Assembly (NCBI GenBank): GCA_046052145.1
Contig: JBJOMW010000001.1
Coordinates: 496,001-560,000, forward strand
DNA from: Falsiroseomonas sp046052145
GTDB lineage: Bacteria; Pseudomonadota; Alphaproteobacteria; Acetobacterales; Acetobacteraceae
Direction: 5' to 3'
DNA length: 64,000 nt
How positions within the stretch are numbered: the stretch's first letter is position 1; every line of letters begins with the position of its first letter. The notes under the pieces were generated by a model that had not been told where the DNA came from, ran no database searches, and saw only the letters and a list, made by a program, of their open reading frames with translations. A program made the translations under genes and the position numbers. Positions 15,857 through 25,189 of the stretch are shown piece after piece.

Positions 15857-17818
15857 TCAGCGCGCCGGCAGGCGCGCGAGCGTGCCGGCGCTGGCGGCGG
15901 CGACGATCGCGGCGGCGTCGTCGGCCAGCAGCAGGCGTTCCACCACCAGGCGCTCCGCGCTCGCGCGCACCGCGGTGGTATAGGCGGCGGCATCGGCCCA
16001 GCGTTCCTCGATCGCGGGGCGCGGGTCGTTGTTCGCCATCCGCTCCGCCCGCGTCGCGGCGAAGGGAATGACGCCGCCCTGGTTGGTGCAGAGCGCGCCT
16101 TCGGCGAAGCCCGCCTTGCGTGGGTTCCAGCCGGTGTAGGTGGCGCGCGGCGCCTCGATCACCGGCAGGCGGATACCGGCGATCGCATTGCCGTCCGTGT
16201 CCACGCGCGGGAACAGGATCGGGTAGCGGCCGGTCACCTCAGGCGGGTTCTTCGTCAGGTCGAGCAGCGGCGCGGGGGTCCAGCTGGTCAGCTGCGGCAG
16301 GCCGGGGATGGCGGGGAAGGCGGCCGGCTGCACCAGCGTGCCATGCGCGACCATCGGCACGCGGGAGGAGGGCGGCTCCACCCCTTCGCGCACCCAGGCG
16401 TCCAGCGCCACCATCAGCGCGCGCATCGGCGCGCCGGCCTGCAGCGGATTGAGCGGCAGCTGGCACATGGGGCTGGCCGCAGCCATCGCCTGCGCCGGCA
16501 TGAAATGCGGGTGGCCGGCGAACATGAAGCCGCGCACTTCGGGCGGCAGGTCCAGGTGCCGGCCCTGGCTGTCCGTATAGGTCAGGCTGCCGCGGGCACC
16601 CCAGAATTCGAACTCCGTGTCGGTCTGGAAGATGCGCGGGCAGGTGCCCGAGATGCGGCAGCGCCGGAGCAGCCCGTCGCGCCGCCCGGTCAGGTGGTCG
16701 GTGGACATCGCATAGGCGAAGGGGAATTGGTCGGCAGGGTACAGCCGGTCCGTCTGGTCGGACGGGTTGCGGCCGGGCTGGGCGAAGCGGCGGTTCATGT
16801 CGGTTAGCCGCGCGCCCGGGATATGCGGCACCAGCGCGTCGAAAACCTGCCGCCCACGCGTATCCTCATTGAAGCCGAGATGCAGGAAGTCGCGCAGGAA
16901 GCGCCCCGATTGCGAAATGCCGAGCGCGGTCGCCACGCCCACCGTGCTGCGCCCGTGCTGGGCCATCGGGTTGGCGTCAGAGCCATCGCGGCGGAGGAAG
17001 GCGGTGACGTCGCGGAAGGCGGCGAAGCCCATCCCCAGCACCAGCGGGTCGCGCGCGGTGTAGGTCATCTCGTAGATGGCCGCGGCGTCGAAGCCGGCGG
17101 GGCGGGTGATCTCGATCCGGTCGCCGTCGAGCAGCCGGAAGGACAGGCCCGCCGGGCGCTGGCGCTGATCTTCATGCCGGGCGCGGACAGTCAGCACGAT
17201 GCTGGCCGGGTCGGCCACGGGGTAGCTCAGGCGGCCAATGGCCGGGTTGGTGGTATTGTCGAAGACGAATTCCTCGCGCGCCGGGCCGGTGAGCCCCGCG
17301 ACGCGCGGCACCTCCACGCGCATCCCCTGTCCGGGCGTCCAGTCGCCCTGCCAGCCGATCCAGGCGAGCGTCATGCCCTGCCGGAAGGTCCAGCCATTGC
17401 CCGCATCGCCCGCCTGTTCGAGGCGCGTGGTGGCGGCGGCCGTGGTGTCGTTCAGCAGCTGGGTGATGAGGCGCCGGCCGCGGTTCGGCGGCTCGATCAG
17501 CAGCGTGCCATTGCCGCGGGCGAGGTCGGCGGGGCGGAAGATGACGACATCGGCCGTCGCCTCCACCCGGCCTTGCGCGTTGCGCGGCGCGCGGTCGAGG
17601 TCAACGATCACGGCGTTGCGTGGATCGGCCGGGTCGAGGGCAATGGTCGCGCGGGCGCGGATCTCGACATAAGGACCGACGGCGCCGAAAGACTGGCCTT
17701 CCAGAGCGGGGCGCGGCGGGCCGGTCAGCTCGAAGCGGACGACTTCGGCGGCGGCCGGCGCGGCCAGGGCAAGCGCCCCCGCCAGGGCGATACCCGCCCT
17801 CAGGGTCATGTGACGCAT
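15857..17818 (-). CDS. Exported alpha/beta hydrolase domain-containing protein (PF20091-like)
   Basis: 653 residues with a Sec signal peptide (about residues 5-24, AAPAAAE). The long N-terminal beta-rich part is followed by the hydrolase core. The nucleophile elbow is GISQSGRF (Ser302), with Ser in place of the second Gly. Later come AGHPHFMPAQ and a C-terminal helical region. The family (alpha/beta hydrolase domain) is common in soil alphaproteobacteria and has no firm substrate; esterase activity is expected. The start may be MRHMTL or MTLRAG three codons on. The only minus-strand neighbour, GNAT, is 45 bases upstream. Confidence 0.8.
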   Translation of the reverse strand: MRHMTLRAGIALAGALALAAPAAAEVVRFELTGPPRPALEGQSFGAVGPYVEIRARATIALDPADPRNAVIVDLDRAPRNAQGRVEATADVVIFRPADLARGNGTLLIEPPNRGRRLITQLLNDTTAAATTRLEQAGDAGNGWTFRQGMTLAWIGWQGDWTPGQGMRVEVPRVAGLTGPAREEFVFDNTTNPAIGRLSYPVADPASIVLTVRARHEDQRQRPAGLSFRLLDGDRIEITRPAGFDAAAIYEMTYTARDPLVLGMGFAAFRDVTAFLRRDGSDANPMAQHGRSTVGVATALGISQSGRFLRDFLHLGFNEDTRGRQVFDALVPHIPGARLTDMNRRFAQPGRNPSDQTDRLYPADQFPFAYAMSTDHLTGRRDGLLRRCRISGTCPRIFQTDTEFEFWGARGSLTYTDSQGRHLDLPPEVRGFMFAGHPHFMPAQAMAAASPMCQLPLNPLQAGAPMRALMVALDAWVREGVEPPSSRVPMVAHGTLVQPAAFPAIPGLPQLTSWTPAPLLDLTKNPPEVTGRYPILFPRVDTDGNAIAGIRLPVIEAPRATYTGWNPRKAGFAEGALCTNQGGVIPFAATRAERMANNDPRPAIEERWADAAAYTTAVRASAERLVVERLLLADDAAAIVAAASAGTLARLPAR

Positions 17819-17863
17819 GGATCGTTCCTCCGGCCCCGAGCCTTGCGCGGAACCGGCGGCGCA

Positions 17864-18430
17864 TCAACCGCCCATGCGGTCCGTGACCCATTCGTCACGT
17901 GTGATTTCGTACAGCAGCTGCGGGCGCAGCGCGTGGCCTTCGGGGACGCGGGGGTGGTCGAAGATCTTCACTCGCCGCATCGCCAGCTTTTCCATCAGCC
18001 GCCAGGAGGGTTCATTGGCCGGCGGCGTCCAGGCGACGATGCGATCGAGCCCGGCCGGGCCGAAGCCATAGGCCAGCGCGAGGCGGGCGGCTTCCTCGGC
18101 CAGGCCCTGGCGCTGGAAACGGGTGGCGATGCGCCAGCCGATCTCGGTGGCCGGAGTGAAATCGGCCTCGAAGGGCGCGCCCTTGATGCCGGTGACGCCG
18201 ACCATGCCTTCGCCGCGCAGCTCCACCACCCAGAAGCCATGGCCATTGGCGGCGCAATCGGCGGCGATGCGCCGGCCCCAGTCGTCGCTCTCGGCGCGGT
18301 CATGGACATTCGGGAAGAAGCGCATCGCCGCGGGGTCGCCATTGATGGCGAAGAGGGGCTCGAGGTCCTCGGGCAGCCGCCAGGGGCGGAGCGTGACGCG
18401 GGGGCCGTGCAGGGTGACGGGATCGGGCAT
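17864..18430 (-). CDS. GNAT family N-acetyltransferase (RimJ/RimL-like)
   Basis: 188 residues. The order LHGPRVTLRPWRLPEDLEPL, then EIGWRIATRFQRQGLAEEAA (acetyl-CoA loop Q/R-x-x-G) and a C-terminal beta strand is that of the Acetyltransf_3 group acting on N-terminal or small-molecule amines. The substrate is unknown. It starts 59 bases from the divergent CoA-transferase operon. Confidence 0.85.
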   Translation of the reverse strand: MPDPVTLHGPRVTLRPWRLPEDLEPLFAINGDPAAMRFFPNVHDRAESDDWGRRIAADCAANGHGFWVVELRGEGMVGVTGIKGAPFEADFTPATEIGWRIATRFQRQGLAEEAARLALAYGFGPAGLDRIVAWTPPANEPSWRLMEKLAMRRVKIFDHPRVPEGHALRPQLLYEITRDEWVTDRMGG

Positions 18431-18489
18431 GGTTGGGCCCGTTTAGCACGGCTTTCCCGCGGCGGCCCGGACGACTAGGTTCCGACCCC

Positions 18490-19311
18490 ATGAGCCCGAT
18501 CTCCCTGGAGGCGATGGCCGCATCCGTGCCCGACGGCGCGAAGCTGGCCTTGCCGCCCGACAATTCCCTGCCCTCGGTGGCGCTGGCGCGCGCGCTGGTG
18601 CGGCGGGGTGCCAAGGGGCTGCGCCTGCTTGGCGTGCCGGTCTCGGGCTTTGCGACTGACCTGCTGATCGGCGCGGGCTGCGTGGCGGAGGTGGAGACGA
18701 GTGCGGTCTCGCTCGGGGAGGCGGGCTTCGCGCCCCGCTTCACGGCGGCGCTGAAGGAAGGGCGGATCAAGGTCCGCGACGCGACCTGCCCGGCCATCCA
18801 CACCATGCTGCAGGCGGCCGAGAAGGGCGTGCCCTTCATGCCGCTGCGCGGGCTGATCGGGTCCGACATCCTGGCCAACCGCCCCGATTGGCGTGTGGTG
18901 GACAATCCCTTCGCCGATGGCGGCGATCCCATCGTGCTGCTGCCGGCGTTGATGCCCGATGTGGCGGCGATCCATGGCGTGATGGCCGATGCGGAGGGGA
19001 ATGTGTGGGTCGGGCGGCGGCGCGAATTGGCGACGTTGGCCCATGCCTCGCGCCGCGTGCTGGCGACGGTGGAGCGCATGGTGCCGGGCAATATGCTGGA
19101 AGATGAGCGCCTGGCACCGGGCTGCATCAATGCGACCTATATCGAGGGCGTCGCGGTGGCCGCGCGTGGGGCGCAGCCCGTGGCGCTGCTCGACGAATAC
19201 GGGTTCGATGCGGCGCATGTCGCGGAGTATGCGCGGCTGGCGAAGACCGAGGCTGGGTTCCGCGAGTATCTTGAGCGCTTCGTCTTCGAACATCGGGCCG
19301 CTGCCGAATGA
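18490..19311 (+). CDS. CoA-transferase family subunit A
   Basis: 273 residues from MSPISLEAM. The Rossmann-like CoA-transferase I fold shows in LRLLGVPVSGFATDLLIGAG and ADAEGNVWVGRR. It resembles the A subunits of glutaconate CoA-transferase and IpdA-like hydrolases. Alone it is not complete; subunit B follows with a 4-bp overlap. It is the first gene of a four-gene overlapping operon that ends with a UbiM-like hydroxylase. The acyl substrate cannot be told from the sequence. Confidence 0.85.
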   Translation: MSPISLEAMAASVPDGAKLALPPDNSLPSVALARALVRRGAKGLRLLGVPVSGFATDLLIGAGCVAEVETSAVSLGEAGFAPRFTAALKEGRIKVRDATCPAIHTMLQAAEKGVPFMPLRGLIGSDILANRPDWRVVDNPFADGGDPIVLLPALMPDVAAIHGVMADAEGNVWVGRRRELATLAHASRRVLATVERMVPGNMLEDERLAPGCINATYIEGVAVAARGAQPVALLDEYGFDAAHVAEYARLAKTEAGFREYLERFVFEHRAAAE

Positions 19312-20057
19312 GCATTCAGCCGGAAGAAAGGCTCGCCGCTGCGCTGGCGCGGCTGATCCTCGACCCCGCGGCGCCGCCCGCACGGCACATCGCGGTTGGC
19401 GCCGCTTCGCCCATTCCCGCTGCGGCCTGCTGGCTGGTGAAGAAGCAGGGTCATCCGGTGCGGCTGTCGCTGCTGCACAAGCGCAGCGGCAATCCCTTCA
19501 CCGAAGGCTCGCGCGAGCTGTTCGATCTGACGGGGCAGGGCCGGATCGACCTGTTCTTCCTCGGCGGCGGGCAGATTGACGGGCAGGCGAATATCAACCT
19601 GCTCGGCACCGGCGAATGGCCGGGGACGGGCGTGCGCTTTCCGGGCTCCTTCGGCTCCGCCTTCATGTATTTCATGACGCCGCGGACGATCCTGTTCCGC
19701 GAGGAGCACTCGCCGCGCGTGCTGGTGCAGAAGGTGGACATGATCTCCGCCCCCGGCGTGTCGCCGCCCGGCGTGTTCCGGCGCGGCACAGCGCAGGCGC
19801 TGGTGACGGGGCGTTGCGTGTTTCGCTTCGATGCTGGCCGCGCGCGCTTCGCGCTGGAAAGCGTGAGCCCGGGTGAGAGCGTGGAGAGCATCCGCGCGCA
19901 GACGGGCTTCGACTTCGACGTGCCGGCGGAAGTGCCGGCCACCCCCGATCCGACGGACGCGGAGCTCGCGCTGCTGCGCGGCCCCGTCTGCGACGAGATG
20001 CTGGAAACCTACCCCGAGTTCTGCGCCCGGGTCTTTGGAAGGAAGCATGCGGCATGA
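19308..20057 (+). CDS. CoA-transferase family subunit B
   Basis: 249 residues. The motifs FLGGGQIDGQANINLLG and VRFPGSFGSA are the B-subunit counterparts of GctB/IpdB. The residues around TEGSRELFD occupy the place where glutaconate CoA-transferase carries its catalytic glutamate, but the local sequence is divergent, so transferase versus IpdAB-like hydrolase activity is open. It overlaps subunit A and the CaiB gene by 4 bases on either side, indicating translational coupling. Confidence 0.85.
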   Translation: MSIQPEERLAAALARLILDPAAPPARHIAVGAASPIPAAACWLVKKQGHPVRLSLLHKRSGNPFTEGSRELFDLTGQGRIDLFFLGGGQIDGQANINLLGTGEWPGTGVRFPGSFGSAFMYFMTPRTILFREEHSPRVLVQKVDMISAPGVSPPGVFRRGTAQALVTGRCVFRFDAGRARFALESVSPGESVESIRAQTGFDFDVPAEVPATPDPTDAELALLRGPVCDEMLETYPEFCARVFGRKHAA

Positions 20058-21286
20058 CCGACGCCGTTCCCATGACCGAGGGCAAAGGCCTCGCCCTCTC
20101 GCCCGGCGCGCTGGCGGGCCTCAAGGTCATCGACCTGACGCGCGTGCTGGGTGGTCCCTATTGCACGATGATCCTCTCGGATCACGGCGCGGAGGTGATC
20201 AAGATCGAACCGCCGCAGGGCGATGAGACGCGCGGCTGGGGCCCGCCCTTCCACGAGGGCGACGCCAGCTACTACATCGGCGTCAACCGCAACAAGCGCG
20301 CGCTCGCGCTCGACCTGTCGAAGCCGGAAGGCCGCGCGGTGCTGCTGCGGCTGCTGGACGGCGCCGATGTGCTGGTCGAGAACTACAAGCCCGGCAGCAT
20401 GGAGAAATGGGGCATCGGCTATGCCGATGTGCTGTCGAAGCGCTTCCCCGGGCTGATCCATTGCCGCGTTTCCGGCTTCGGGGCCGACGGGCCGCTTGGG
20501 GGCCTGCCCGGCTATGACGCGATCATCCAGGCGATGGTCGGGCTCATGTCCATCAATGGCGACGCGACCACCGGCCCGCTGCGCATGGGCACGCCGATCG
20601 TCGATCTCGCCACCGGCCTCTATTCCACCATCGCCATCCTGATGGCGCTGAATGAGCGGCAGCGGAGCGGCCAGGGCCAGTTCCTGGACATGTCGCTGCA
20701 TGATTGCGGCATGGCGCTGCTGCATCCGCAGGCGGCGAACCACTTCCTGAACGGCAAGCGGCCGCAGGCGCTGGGCAATCCGCATCCGAACATCTCGCCC
20801 TATTCCAAGTTCCGCACCAAGACCTGCGAGATCTTCGTCGCCTGCGGCAATGAGCCCGCCTGGCGGAAATTCTGCGAATTCCTCTCGCTCCAGCATCTCC
20901 TCGCCGAGCCGCGCTTCGCGACCAATGCGCTGCGCGTGCAGAACCGCGTCGCGCTTGACGCCATCCTGGATGCGCGGCTGGCGGAGGAGGATGGGCATGC
21001 GCTCTGCGACGCGCTGCTGCGCGCCGGCCTGCCCGCCGGCCCGGTGCTGCATGTGGACGAGGCGATGGCCGCCCCCCACACCGCGCATCGTGGCATGGTC
21101 GCCGAGCAGGGCTGGTTCCGCGCGCTCGGCACGCCGATCAAGATGAGCCGCACGCCGGGCGGGCTGCGCAGCCTGCCGCCGGGCTTCAACGAGCACGGCG
21201 CCGAGATCCTGGCCGCGCACGGCTTCACCGACCAGGAGATCGCGGATCTGGCCGCCAGTGGCGTGGTGGTGTCGGAAAAGCGGTGA
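20054..21286 (+). CDS. CaiB/BaiF (class III) CoA-transferase
   Basis: 410 residues, full length. The N-terminus LKVIDLTRVLGGPYCTMILSD and the catalytic aspartate in TPIVDLATGLY are conserved, with the C-terminal GFNEHGAEILAAHG tail. Class III enzymes move CoA between carboxylic acids, using an aspartyl-CoA thioester. It sits third in the operon, after a class I type subunit pair. Two unrelated CoA-transferase types in one operon suggest a catabolic route with an acid that is activated and an acyl-CoA that is later relieved of CoA. Confidence 0.9.
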   Translation: MTDAVPMTEGKGLALSPGALAGLKVIDLTRVLGGPYCTMILSDHGAEVIKIEPPQGDETRGWGPPFHEGDASYYIGVNRNKRALALDLSKPEGRAVLLRLLDGADVLVENYKPGSMEKWGIGYADVLSKRFPGLIHCRVSGFGADGPLGGLPGYDAIIQAMVGLMSINGDATTGPLRMGTPIVDLATGLYSTIAILMALNERQRSGQGQFLDMSLHDCGMALLHPQAANHFLNGKRPQALGNPHPNISPYSKFRTKTCEIFVACGNEPAWRKFCEFLSLQHLLAEPRFATNALRVQNRVALDAILDARLAEEDGHALCDALLRAGLPAGPVLHVDEAMAAPHTAHRGMVAEQGWFRALGTPIKMSRTPGGLRSLPPGFNEHGAEILAAHGFTDQEIADLAASGVVVSEKR

Positions 21287-21330
21287 TCCAGGTCATGGCA
21301 GAAAACGGCGGACACCCCATCCTTCCTGCC

Positions 21331-22563
21331 ATGATCGAGACCGATATCGCCGTCATCGGCGCCGGGCCCGCGGGCCTGTCCCTGGCCGCTGCGCTCGCGG
21401 GCAGCGGGCTGCGCGTGACGCTGGTGGAACGCAGCCCGGAAGCTGCGCTGGCCGAGCCTGCCTTCGATGGGCGGGAGATCGCGCTGACCCATCGCTCCCA
21501 GGGGATCCTGCGCCAGCTTGGCGCCTGGGACCGCATCCCGGAGGACCAGCGCTCCCCGCTGCGGCAGGCGCGGGTGCAGGACGGCGCCTCCCCCTTCGCG
21601 CTGGATTTCGCGCCCGGCCCGGGCGCGGCGCTGGGGCAGCTCGTGCCGAACCACCTGATCCGCCGCGCGCTGTTCGACACGGTGAAGCACGCCGGCTGCG
21701 CAGAGCTGATTGCGGGCGTGGCCGTCGCGACCGTCGCGACATCGCCTAAGGGCGGCGTGCTGACACTGGCCGATGGGCGGGAGATCGGCGCGCGGCTGGT
21801 CGTCGCGGCCGATACGCGCTTTTCCGAAGCGCGGCGGCAGATGGGCATTGCGGCGACGCAGCGGGACTTCGGCAAGACCATGCTGGTCGCGCGCGTCGCG
21901 CATGAGCAGCCGCATCATGGCATCGCCACCGAATGGTTCGGCCATGGCCAGACGGTCGCCATGCTGCCGCTTTCGTCTGCCGCGGCGAGTCACGGCCTCG
22001 GCCCAAGCGCCGCGCCCGACCGCGGCGGAGCGGGCGAGATGTCCTCCATCGTGCTGACGCTGCCGCCCGAGCAGATCGAGGCGCTGATGGCCACGACGCC
22101 CGAAGATTTCGGCGCCGATGCCACGCGCCGCACCACTGGGCGCTGGGGCGCGATGCGGCTCGCCGGCACGCGGCACGCCTATCCGCTGGTCGCGACCTAT
22201 GCGCATCGCTTCGTGGGCACGCGCTTCGCACTGCTCGGCGATGCAGCCGTGGGGATGCTTCCCGTGACCGCGCATGGCTTCAATTTCGGGCTGGCCGGCG
22301 CGCATCGCCTGGCCGGCGAGATCCGCGGGGCGCTGGCGCGCGGGCGCGACATTGCCGATCCCGGCGCGCTGCTCCGCTACGAGATGGCGCATCGCCGCGC
22401 CACCTTCCCGCTCTTCACCGCAACGAACGCGATAGCGAGCCTCTACACCGATGACCGCGCCCCGGCCCGGATGCTGCGTGGGGCGGTGCTGCGGCTGGGC
22501 GCCGCGCTTGGCCCGGTGCGGCGGCTGGTCACGGCCCAGCTGATGGAAGCGCGCCCGGCCTGA
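21331..22563 (+). CDS. ubiM: FAD-dependent UbiH/UbiF/UbiM-type hydroxylase
   Basis: 410 residues from MIETDIAV. The FAD dinucleotide fold is GAGPAG, and the second FAD motif reads GDAAVGMLPVTAHGFNFGLAG. That is the variant (AVGM..VTAHG) I associate with UbiM, the alphaproteobacterial 5-demethoxyubiquinol hydroxylase, and not with UbiH/UbiF (AAH..AGQG). An in-frame GTG at 21283 overlaps the CaiB stop as GTGA and could be the true start, with 16 more residues. A ubiquinone role is the best guess, though the operon context with CoA-transferases is unusual. Confidence 0.65.
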   Translation: MIETDIAVIGAGPAGLSLAAALAGSGLRVTLVERSPEAALAEPAFDGREIALTHRSQGILRQLGAWDRIPEDQRSPLRQARVQDGASPFALDFAPGPGAALGQLVPNHLIRRALFDTVKHAGCAELIAGVAVATVATSPKGGVLTLADGREIGARLVVAADTRFSEARRQMGIAATQRDFGKTMLVARVAHEQPHHGIATEWFGHGQTVAMLPLSSAAASHGLGPSAAPDRGGAGEMSSIVLTLPPEQIEALMATTPEDFGADATRRTTGRWGAMRLAGTRHAYPLVATYAHRFVGTRFALLGDAAVGMLPVTAHGFNFGLAGAHRLAGEIRGALARGRDIADPGALLRYEMAHRRATFPLFTATNAIASLYTDDRAPARMLRGAVLRLGAALGPVRRLVTAQLMEARPA

Positions 22564-22682
22564 GGCCAGGGCCACGGCAGCGGGCTTGGCGCCCGCCCGG
22601 CTTTCCCGTCCCCGTACCCACCATCCCAGCGGTGTGAATCCGGGCCGGCCGCCCCTTGGAGGCTGGCGGGGGAAGGCGCCAT

Positions 22683-23615
22683 ATGCGGGCCATGCCCCTG
22701 GATGCGGACCTCCTTGTTGATCGGCGCCGGCTGAAGCGCCGCCTTTCCCTCTGGCGTGGCCTGGCGGTCTTAGGCCTGGCCGGGCTGGTGCTGGCGCTGC
22801 TGCTGCGCGGGGAGGATCGGCTCGGCCTGTTCCCTGCCGGCGCGCATGTCGCGCGGCTGGAGGTCGAGGGTTTCATCGGCGATGACCGCCGCGTGCAGGA
22901 GGCGCTGGAGCGCATCCGCCGCGACGACACGGTGCGCGCGCTGATCGTGGCGATCGACAGCCCCGGCGGCAGCGTCTCGGGGGGTGAGGCGCTGCATGGC
23001 GCGCTGCGCCGCGTGGCGGAACGCAAGCCGGTGGTCGCGGTGATGGGCGGCACTGCCGCCTCCGCCGGCTACATGGCTGCCCTGCCCGCCGTGCGCGTCT
23101 TCGCGCGGGAGGCGACGGTGACCGGCTCCATCGGCGTGGTGATGCAATCCGTGGACGCCTCGGAACTGGCGGCGCGGCTCGGCGTGCGGGTCGAGGCGCT
23201 GCCCTCTGGTGCGTTCAAGGACCAGCCCAACCCCTTCCGCCCGCTGACCGAGGATGGCCGGGCGGAGCTGATGCGCGTGGTGCGCGACCTGCACGAGCAA
23301 TTCGTGGCCATGGTCGCCGCCGGCCGCAACATGCCGCCCGACCGGGTGCGGGCCCTGGCCGATGGCCGGATCTTCACGGGGCGGGAGGCGGTGGCGCTCG
23401 GCCTGGTGGACCAGATCGGGGGCGAGGCCGAGGCCCGGACCTGGCTGGCCGAGGCGCGGGAGGTCCCGGCCGGCCTGCCGGTGCGGGAGATCGAATTGCG
23501 CGGCTTTACCGAGCGGACGCTGCGGGCCGGGATCTCGGCGCTGTTCGGGGCGATGGTTTCGGAATGGCTGGTCGTTGACCGCGTCCGCGCGCTTTGGCAG
23601 CCTTCGCCCTTGTAA
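22683..23615 (+). CDS. sppA: Signal peptide peptidase SppA, short form
   Basis: 310 residues with one N-terminal membrane anchor (about 27-41) and a single S49 protease domain. The Ser/Lys dyad is Ser127 (GGTAASAGY) and Lys179 (SGAFKDQ). The short form oligomerises and degrades cleaved signal peptides in the inner membrane. The start MRAMPLD was taken over an upstream ATG. The order sppA-ihfB is conserved in alphaproteobacteria and supports both calls. Confidence 0.9.
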   Translation: MRAMPLDADLLVDRRRLKRRLSLWRGLAVLGLAGLVLALLLRGEDRLGLFPAGAHVARLEVEGFIGDDRRVQEALERIRRDDTVRALIVAIDSPGGSVSGGEALHGALRRVAERKPVVAVMGGTAASAGYMAALPAVRVFAREATVTGSIGVVMQSVDASELAARLGVRVEALPSGAFKDQPNPFRPLTEDGRAELMRVVRDLHEQFVAMVAAGRNMPPDRVRALADGRIFTGREAVALGLVDQIGGEAEARTWLAEAREVPAGLPVREIELRGFTERTLRAGISALFGAMVSEWLVVDRVRALWQPSPL

Positions 23616-23638
23616 AGACAGGGGGGCGACAGGCCTTC

Positions 23639-23968
23639 ATGACGCGATCGGAACTGATCGCCCAGCTGGCGGCGACCAACCCGCATCTGCGCCAGCCCGA
23701 TGTGGAGCTGATTGTCTCCACGATCTTCGACGAGATCACGGACGCGCTGGCGCGCGGGGACCGGGTGGAGTTGCGTGGCTTCGGCGCCTTTTCCATCAAG
23801 CGGCGCGATCCGCGCACCGGGCGCAATCCGCGCACCGGCACGGCGGTGGATGTCTCGGCCAAGGCCGTGCCCTATTTCAAGCCCGGCAAGGAATTGCGCG
23901 AGCGCGTGAATGGCGGCCCGCTGCAGGTCCCGGCGCGCAAGCCGCGCGCCGTGTCGCCGGTCGGCTGA
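23639..23968 (+). CDS. ihfB: Integration host factor subunit beta
   Basis: 109 residues from MTRSELIAQL. The HU/IHF fold is intact, with the GFGAFSIKRRDPRTGRNPRT segment forming the DNA-binding arm and its intercalating proline. With the alpha subunit (encoded elsewhere) it bends DNA at specific sites. The C-terminal tail (about 15 residues rich in Pro, Arg and Lys) extends beyond the E. coli protein. It follows sppA by 23 bases. Confidence 0.95.
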   Translation: MTRSELIAQLAATNPHLRQPDVELIVSTIFDEITDALARGDRVELRGFGAFSIKRRDPRTGRNPRTGTAVDVSAKAVPYFKPGKELRERVNGGPLQVPARKPRAVSPVG

Positions 23969-24119
23969 GGGCGTCCTTCCGCCATCGCTTTGCGGCGTTG
24001 GGGGCTGCCCCCTTCGCGTGCCGGGGGGGATGATCGCGCGGCCGCGGCTTCCCGCTGCCGCCGCGCGGGCGTAGGAGTGCCGCTGCGGCCGCGTCGCCGC
24101 CATGCCCGGGAGGATCGCC

Positions 24120-24470
24120 ATGCGCTGGGTGTTCTTCGTGCCGCTCCTGGTCCTGCTGGCGCTGTTCGGCCTGTCGAACCCGCAGGATGTGGAAATTCGC
24201 CTCTGGCCCTTCGACCTGGCCTGGGTGGCGCCGCTCGGGGTTGCGGTGCTGCTGCTGGCGGCGATCGCCTTCCTGATCGGGGCGGTGATCGCCTGGGCGG
24301 CGGCGCTGCCGGTGCGGCGCCGCGCCGCGCGGATCGAGCAGGCGGCGAAGCTGCTGGAAGCTGAGCTGGCCGGGTTGCGCGCGAAGGAAGACGACGCCCG
24401 CCGCGCCGCCGATATGGGCCGGGTGCCGGAGGCGGCGGTGGTGCCGCTTGGCACGCCCGGCGGGAGATGA
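24120..24470 (+). CDS. lapA: LapA-domain (DUF1049) membrane protein
   Basis: 116 residues from MRWVFFV, with GGGAGGA eight bases upstream. Two transmembrane helices flank the family motif LFGLSNPQDVEIRLWPF, and a C-terminal coiled segment faces the cytoplasm. LapA with LapB regulates lipopolysaccharide synthesis in E. coli; LapB is not adjacent. The position between ihfB and pyrF is conserved in alphaproteobacteria. It overlaps pyrF by 4 bases. Confidence 0.8.
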   Translation: MRWVFFVPLLVLLALFGLSNPQDVEIRLWPFDLAWVAPLGVAVLLLAAIAFLIGAVIAWAAALPVRRRAARIEQAAKLLEAELAGLRAKEDDARRAADMGRVPEAAVVPLGTPGGR

Positions 24471-25189
24471 TCGTGAAGCCTTGTGGATTATGCGTTGCGC
24501 TGGACGCGCCGGATCTCGCCACGGCCGAGGCCTGGGCAGGCGCGGTCGCGCCGCATGCGGGGCTGTTGAAGGTCGGGCTCGAGCTGTTCTCGGCCGAAGG
24601 TGGGGCGGCGGTGCGGCGGATTGCCGCGCATGGGCCGGTCTTCCTCGACCTCAAGCTGCACGACATTCCGAACACGGTGGCGGGCGCGGTGCGGTCGCTG
24701 GCGCCGTTGCAGCCGGCCTGGCTGACCATCCATGCCGCAGGCGGTGCCGCGATGATCGCCGCCGCGCGCGAGGCGGCGGAGAAGGCGGCCGAAAGGGCAG
24801 GCAGCGCGCAGCGCATGCGCATCCTGGCGGTGACGGTGCTGACCAGCCTCGACGCCGCCGCGCTGGCGGAGACGGGCGTTGCCGGCGGCACGGTGCAGCA
24901 GGTGCTGCGGCTGGCGCGGCTGGCCGTCGCCGCCGGGGCGGACGGCCTGGTTTGCTCCCCGCGCGAGGTCGCGCCGCTGCGCGATGCGCTGGGCGACGGG
25001 CCGGCGCTGGTGGTGCCCGGCGTGCGCCCGGCCGGCAGTGCGGCCGACGACCAGGCGCGCACCGCAACGCCCGAGGAAATGGCCGCGGCGGGCGCCGATT
25101 TCGTTGTGGTCGGGCGGCCGATCACCAAGGCCGCCGATCCCGCGGCCGCGGCGGCGGCGATCGCACGCGCATTGGTGCGCCGCGCGTGA
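24467..25189 (+). CDS. pyrF: Orotidine-5'-phosphate decarboxylase
   Basis: 240 residues. The active-site array DLKLHDIPNTV is present, and the C-terminal phosphate loop reads GVRPAG...VVVGRPITKA. It makes UMP, the last step of de novo pyrimidine synthesis. It is coupled to lapA upstream (ATGA) and trpF downstream (GTGA). Confidence 0.95.
   Translation: MIVKPCGLCVALDAPDLATAEAWAGAVAPHAGLLKVGLELFSAEGGAAVRRIAAHGPVFLDLKLHDIPNTVAGAVRSLAPLQPAWLTIHAAGGAAMIAAAREAAEKAAERAGSAQRMRILAVTVLTSLDAAALAETGVAGGTVQQVLRLARLAVAAGADGLVCSPREVAPLRDALGDGPALVVPGVRPAGSAADDQARTATPEEMAAAGADFVVVGRPITKAADPAAAAAAIARALVRRA

Noticed and set aside
22564..22682. Possible cobalamin riboswitch before sppA (GGGGGAAGGCGCC)
   Set aside because: Only one short match to the B12 box context, no conserved core, and sppA is not a B12-related gene.
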